Of a DNA stretch of 64,000 bases, positions 61,009-64,000 are shown piece after piece. Made by a program: the position numbers and the translations under genes. The first letter of the stretch is position 1; each line of letters opens with the position of its first letter. Source of the stretch: Streptomyces sp. JH34 (GTDB lineage Bacteria > Actinomycetota > Actinomycetes > Streptomycetales > Streptomycetaceae); contig NZ_JAJSOO010000001.1 in NCBI RefSeq assembly GCF_029428875.1, positions 868,001 to 932,000 of the forward strand, read 5' to 3'. Under the pieces are notes generated by a model that did no database searches, was not told where the DNA came from, and was given only the letters and a program-made list of their open reading frames with translations.

Positions 61009-62361
61009 ATGGAAGCAATCACCGGCCGTTCGCACCGCGGCCACCTCGGCCGGCTCCGCCATCGCGCCCTTCCCCCGCGCCGGGGCATCCTCGGTCACCG
61101 CGCGTGGTGGGTGGCGGCTGTCGCGCTGCTCGCGATCGTCGTGGCCGGGGCCTTCTCGACCCTGCCCGGCCTGCTCGCCGGGCCTCTGCGGCAGGAATTC
61201 GGCTGGTCCCGCGGATCGATCGGTCTCGCGACCTCGGTGAACATGGTCCTGTACGGTCTCACCGCCCCGTTCGCCGCCGCCCTCATGGACCGCTTCGGCA
61301 TGCGCCGCGTCGTGGTCGTCGCACTCGTGCTCATCGCCTCAGGGGCCGCGCTCACCTCCGTCATGACGACGGCCTGGCAGTTCACCCTGTACTGGGGTGT
61401 GCTCGTCGGTCTGGGCACCGGCTCCACGGCGACGGCCTTCGGGGCCACGGTCACCCAGCGCTGGTTCGTCAGGCGACGCGGTCTGGTCACCGGTCTGCTC
61501 GCCTCCGGGAGCGTCTTCGGTCAGATGGTGTTCCTTCCGGCGCTGTCCTGGGTCGTGGACCGGCACGGGTGGCGCCCCTCCCTCGTCACCCTCGTACTCG
61601 CGGCGTGCACGACGGTGCCGCTGGTGTGGCTCGTGCTGCGCGACCACCCCGCGGACGTCGGGCGTGAGCCCTACGGCGCCGCTTTCCAGGTACCGCGCCC
61701 CGTCCCCCACGACGGCGCGGGCCGCAGAGCACTCACGCTTCTGGGCGACGCGGCACGCACACGTCCCTTCTGGCTGATGGCGGGTGCGTACGCGATCTGC
61801 GGGGCGTCCACCAACGGCATCATGTGGACCCACTTCACCCCGGCCGCCCACGACCACGGCATGCCAGCCACGACGGCGTCGTCGCTGCTGGCGGCCATCG
61901 GGGTCTTCAACGTGATCGGAACCGTGGCGTCCGGGTGGGCCACGGACCGCCGTGACCCGCGTCAACTGCTCGCGGTCTTCTTCGCGCTGCGCGGGCTGCT
62001 CCTGATGTGCCTGCCGATGCTGATGAGCGCCACGGTGGAGCCGCCGATGGTGGCCTTCGTCATCGCCTTCGGTCTGCTCGATCTCGCCACCGTGCCCCCG
62101 GTGGTCGCGCTGTGCCGTGAGGTCTACGGTGACGGCGGCGCGGTGGTGTTCGGCTGGGTCGGCGCGGCGCACCAGGTCGGTGCCGCTCTGGCCGCCTACG
62201 GAGGCGGAGCGGCCCGCGACGCCTTCGGGACATACGCTCCCGTCTGGGTGACTCTCGGCGCCCTGTGCGCCGCGGCGGCTCTGCTGTCGCTGCTCGTCCG
62301 GCGCGCCTCCCCGGCCGGCCGAGCCGACGGCAGGCGGTCAACCGCCGTAGACCGCCTGTGA
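61009..62361 (+). CDS. MFS transporter
   Basis: 450-residue permease with 12 predicted helices. Conserved MFS loop residues include DRFGMRRVVV (loop 2-3) and a long middle loop (~205-235). The first hydrophobic segment is WWVAAVALLAIVVAGAFS; the last is ALCAAAALLSLLVRRA. It resembles oxalate/formate-type and monocarboxylate MFS proteins (EFGWSRGSIGLATSVN). The N-terminal ~30 residues are basic. ATG at 61009 without a strong ribosome site. Substrate unknown; likely exports or imports a small metabolite sensed by the divergent GlxA-type regulator. Its 3' end overlaps the MocR gene's 3' end by 24 bp. Confidence 0.9.
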   Translation: MEAITGRSHRGHLGRLRHRALPPRRGILGHRAWWVAAVALLAIVVAGAFSTLPGLLAGPLRQEFGWSRGSIGLATSVNMVLYGLTAPFAAALMDRFGMRRVVVVALVLIASGAALTSVMTTAWQFTLYWGVLVGLGTGSTATAFGATVTQRWFVRRRGLVTGLLASGSVFGQMVFLPALSWVVDRHGWRPSLVTLVLAACTTVPLVWLVLRDHPADVGREPYGAAFQVPRPVPHDGAGRRALTLLGDAARTRPFWLMAGAYAICGASTNGIMWTHFTPAAHDHGMPATTASSLLAAIGVFNVIGTVASGWATDRRDPRQLLAVFFALRGLLLMCLPMLMSATVEPPMVAFVIAFGLLDLATVPPVVALCREVYGDGGAVVFGWVGAAHQVGAALAAYGGGAARDAFGTYAPVWVTLGALCAAAALLSLLVRRASPAGRADGRRSTAVDRL

Positions 62362-63657
62362 GTCCGCGAGCACCTCCGCGAAGTCGTCGGCGAGGGACGT
62401 CGCTTCGGCGGGGGTCAGGGTGGCGGTCGTGACGCGCACACCGGGCGGGGACGCGATACGGAAACGTGTCCCCGCAGCGATCCACCAGCCCCGTGTGCGC
62501 AGCCCGTTGACCACGGCGGATTCGTCCCGGACGGGCACCCACACGTTGAGGCCGCTCCGCCCGTGGGACGCGATCCCGCGCTCGCCCAGCGCCACGCCCA
62601 GGGCGTCGCGACGGACGGCGTACGTGCGCGCGGCACCGGCCACCAGCCGCGTCACCTCCGGGTCGGTCAACAGGGCGGCGACGGTGGCCTGGAGGATGTG
62701 ACTGACCCATCCGGACGTGAGCAGCATCCGCCCGTCGTGGCGCGCGAGGGTGGCGGCGTCGCAGGCGAGGGCGGCCCAGCGCAGATCGATCCCCAGATGC
62801 TTGGACACCGTACGCACATGGGCCCAGCGGGGCAGGTCCCCTGACGTGAGGGTCACCGCGTCCGCTCCGGCGATGTCCGCGTTGTGGTCGTCCTCCACCA
62901 CCAGCGTGTCGGGGAAGTCGCGCAGGACGGAGAGGAGTTCGTCCCTGCGTCCCGGGGTGAAGCGGGCGCCGAGCGGGCTCTGGCCGCGAGGGCTGCACAC
63001 CAGGGCCCGGGCCCCCGCACGGAGTGCGGAGCGCAGGGCCGCCGGGCGCAGGCCTTCGTCGTCGACCGTCACGGGCAGCATGCGCAGTCCGAGGGCCGGA
63101 ACCAGGTCGAGCAGATGGTGGAAGCCCGGGTCCTCGACGGCCACGGCGTCACCGGGTCTGAGTTCGGTGGACAGCAGCCTGGCGATGCAGTCCAGGGCGC
63201 CGTGGGCGAAGGTCAACGCGCCGGTGGGGACACCGTCGCGGGCCAGCCAGGCGCGGGCCGCGTCCTCGAGGACGGCGAGCCTCGGCGAGGCACGGTGCGA
63301 TCCTGGCACGGGCTCCACGCGCGCGGGCGGGGTGAGCACCGGGAGCCATCCGGGATCCGGGTGCCCGCCCGCCAGATCACGGAGGCCGGTGGGCACACGC
63401 GGAGGACGGCGCGAGGTGACGGCGGGGGCGGACGCCACCACTGTGCCACCGCGCCCCAGAGTCACCACCACCCCGCGTACGCGCAGCTCCTTGTAGGCCG
63501 CCGCGACCGTGCCGGCACTGACTCCGAGCTCTTCGGCCAGCCGCCGTACAGGAGGCAGCGAAGCGCCCGGCTGCAGCACGCCGTCGGCCACACCGCTCTC
63601 GGCGGACGCAGCGATCTCCCTGGCCGTACCGCCGACGATCCCATATTGTTCTGCCAC
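62338..63657 (-). CDS. MocR-type regulator (GntR HTH plus aminotransferase-like domain)
   Basis: 439 residues. N-terminal GntR winged helix (SLPPVRRLAEELGVSAGTV, AAYKELRVRGVVVTLGRGG). Residues ~85-435 form a class I aminotransferase fold that binds PLP, with HGALDCIARL, VEDPGFHHLL, VVEDDHNADI and the Schiff-base lysine segment RTVSKHLGIDLRWA. These proteins sense PLP or amino compounds. The GTG at 63657 is chosen because a TTG farther up (63693) would place the start inside the operator. Divergent from an MFS gene across a palindromic operator. Confidence 0.9.
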   Translation of the reverse strand: MAEQYGIVGGTAREIAASAESGVADGVLQPGASLPPVRRLAEELGVSAGTVAAAYKELRVRGVVVTLGRGGTVVASAPAVTSRRPPRVPTGLRDLAGGHPDPGWLPVLTPPARVEPVPGSHRASPRLAVLEDAARAWLARDGVPTGALTFAHGALDCIARLLSTELRPGDAVAVEDPGFHHLLDLVPALGLRMLPVTVDDEGLRPAALRSALRAGARALVCSPRGQSPLGARFTPGRRDELLSVLRDFPDTLVVEDDHNADIAGADAVTLTSGDLPRWAHVRTVSKHLGIDLRWAALACDAATLARHDGRMLLTSGWVSHILQATVAALLTDPEVTRLVAGAARTYAVRRDALGVALGERGIASHGRSGLNVWVPVRDESAVVNGLRTRGWWIAAGTRFRIASPPGVRVTTATLTPAEATSLADDFAEVLADSQAVYGG

Positions 63658-63666
63658 AGACAATAG

Positions 63667-63682
63667 TTTGTACCGATACAAA
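63667..63682. promoter_or_regulatory. palindromic operator for the MocR/MFS divergent pair
   Basis: TTTGTACCGATACAAA, perfect 6-bp arms around CCGA, in a 47-bp AT-rich gap between the two divergent genes. It is the only candidate site there and overlaps likely promoter elements for both. Confidence 0.7.
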
Positions 63683-63704
63683 AATGGTGTCAAGGGGGAT
63701 CCTG

Positions 63705-64000
63705 ATGAAACCGAGGCCGAGACGCGTACCGTTCACCGACCGCCTCAAGGTCCCGGGCGGCCGTGACGGACGGCGCATGCTGGTGGTCGCCGTCATCGAC
63801 AAGGTGGGCACCGGCCTGTGGACGGGAGCGGCCACGCTCTACTTCGTCTATGTCGCACACCTGTCGATCGCGCAGATCGGCGTGCTCATGGGCCTGTCCG
63901 GCATCCTCGGGGTGGCCGGGCCACCGCTCGCCGGACGGCTGGCCGACCGCTTCCCGGTGACCCGCATCCTGGTCGTCGCCCAACTGGCCCGCGGAGCAGC
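63705..64000 (+). CDS. MFS transporter (3' partial)
   Basis: The first 98 residues lie in the window. ATG at 63705 with AAGGGGG 7 nt upstream. MLVVAVIDKVGTGLWTGAATLYF and IAQIGVLMGLSGILGVAGPPLAG are the first two helices, followed by the MFS motif GRLADRFPVTRILV (loop 2-3). It continues past the right edge. Regulated most likely by the divergent MocR protein. Confidence 0.88.
   Translation, partial: MKPRPRRVPFTDRLKVPGGRDGRRMLVVAVIDKVGTGLWTGAATLYFVYVAHLSIAQIGVLMGLSGILGVAGPPLAGRLADRFPVTRILVVAQLARGA

Overview
The window looks like a piece of a Streptomyces (or very close actinomycete) chromosome. GC is very high and third positions are almost always G or C. GTG and TTG starts are common, neighbouring stops and starts often overlap as ATGA or GTGA, and several gene families are typical of streptomycetes: an XRE/DUF397 pair, a CYP157-CYP154 pair, an RsbU-type phosphatase, an AbaA-like ATPase and the FxSxx-COOH-system TPR protein.

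Layout. (1) 1-4871: a plant-polysaccharide operon with a GH42 beta-galactosidase (5' end outside the window), a GH95 fucosidase and a secreted GH12 endoglucanase; together these suit fucosylated xyloglucan. (2) 4883-16270, minus strand: the most interesting locus. A VMAP protein, a MoxR ATPase and a large vWA-like/NB-ARC/TPR protein (FxsT) are translationally coupled. They are followed, after a strong hairpin, by an alpha/beta hydrolase, a caspase-like protease, a small peptide ORF and an HEXXH protein of the peptide-modifying type. The VMAP protein and the caspase appear to carry the same small effector-associated domain, which suggests that VMAP recruits the caspase. I read it as a conflict (defence or cell-suicide) system joined to a peptide-modification module. 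(3) 16417-18711: a LacI regulator with two palindromic operators and a secreted pectinesterase. (4) 18876-20956: an RsbQ-RsbP-like stress-sensing pair. (5) 21025-23750: CYP154- and CYP157-like P450s, the latter without the ExxR arginine, plus a decayed GH43 arabinanase remnant.

(6) 23911-29894: an exonuclease, small membrane or secreted proteins and a CoiA-like protein. (7) 29966-34610: a coupled operon of an unknown protein, a GrpE-like protein and an Hsp70 whose C-terminus looks like a NYN/PIN nuclease. (8) 34799-45740: a membrane protein, an orphan DndB-like (DGQHR) protein divergent from an HTH-methylase fusion, then a complete type I restriction-modification operon hsdM-hsdS-hsdR. (9) 45813-55103: an accessory region with an XRE/DUF397 pair, a NIPSNAP protein, a kinase and a frameshifted guanylate-kinase-like gene, an IS5-type element that may carry a passenger gene, a broken IS copy, two paralogous small proteins beside an Rhs remnant, an AraC/VOC pair and an HATPase. 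(10) 55279-59050: a Ser/Thr kinase with a RelE-UvrD helicase. (11) 59276-64000: a YceI protein, a GlxA-type AraC regulator, two MFS transporters (the second cut by the window end) and a MocR regulator with a clear palindromic operator.

No rRNA, tRNA or CRISPR array was seen. All functional statements come from reading motifs by eye; no database search was run.
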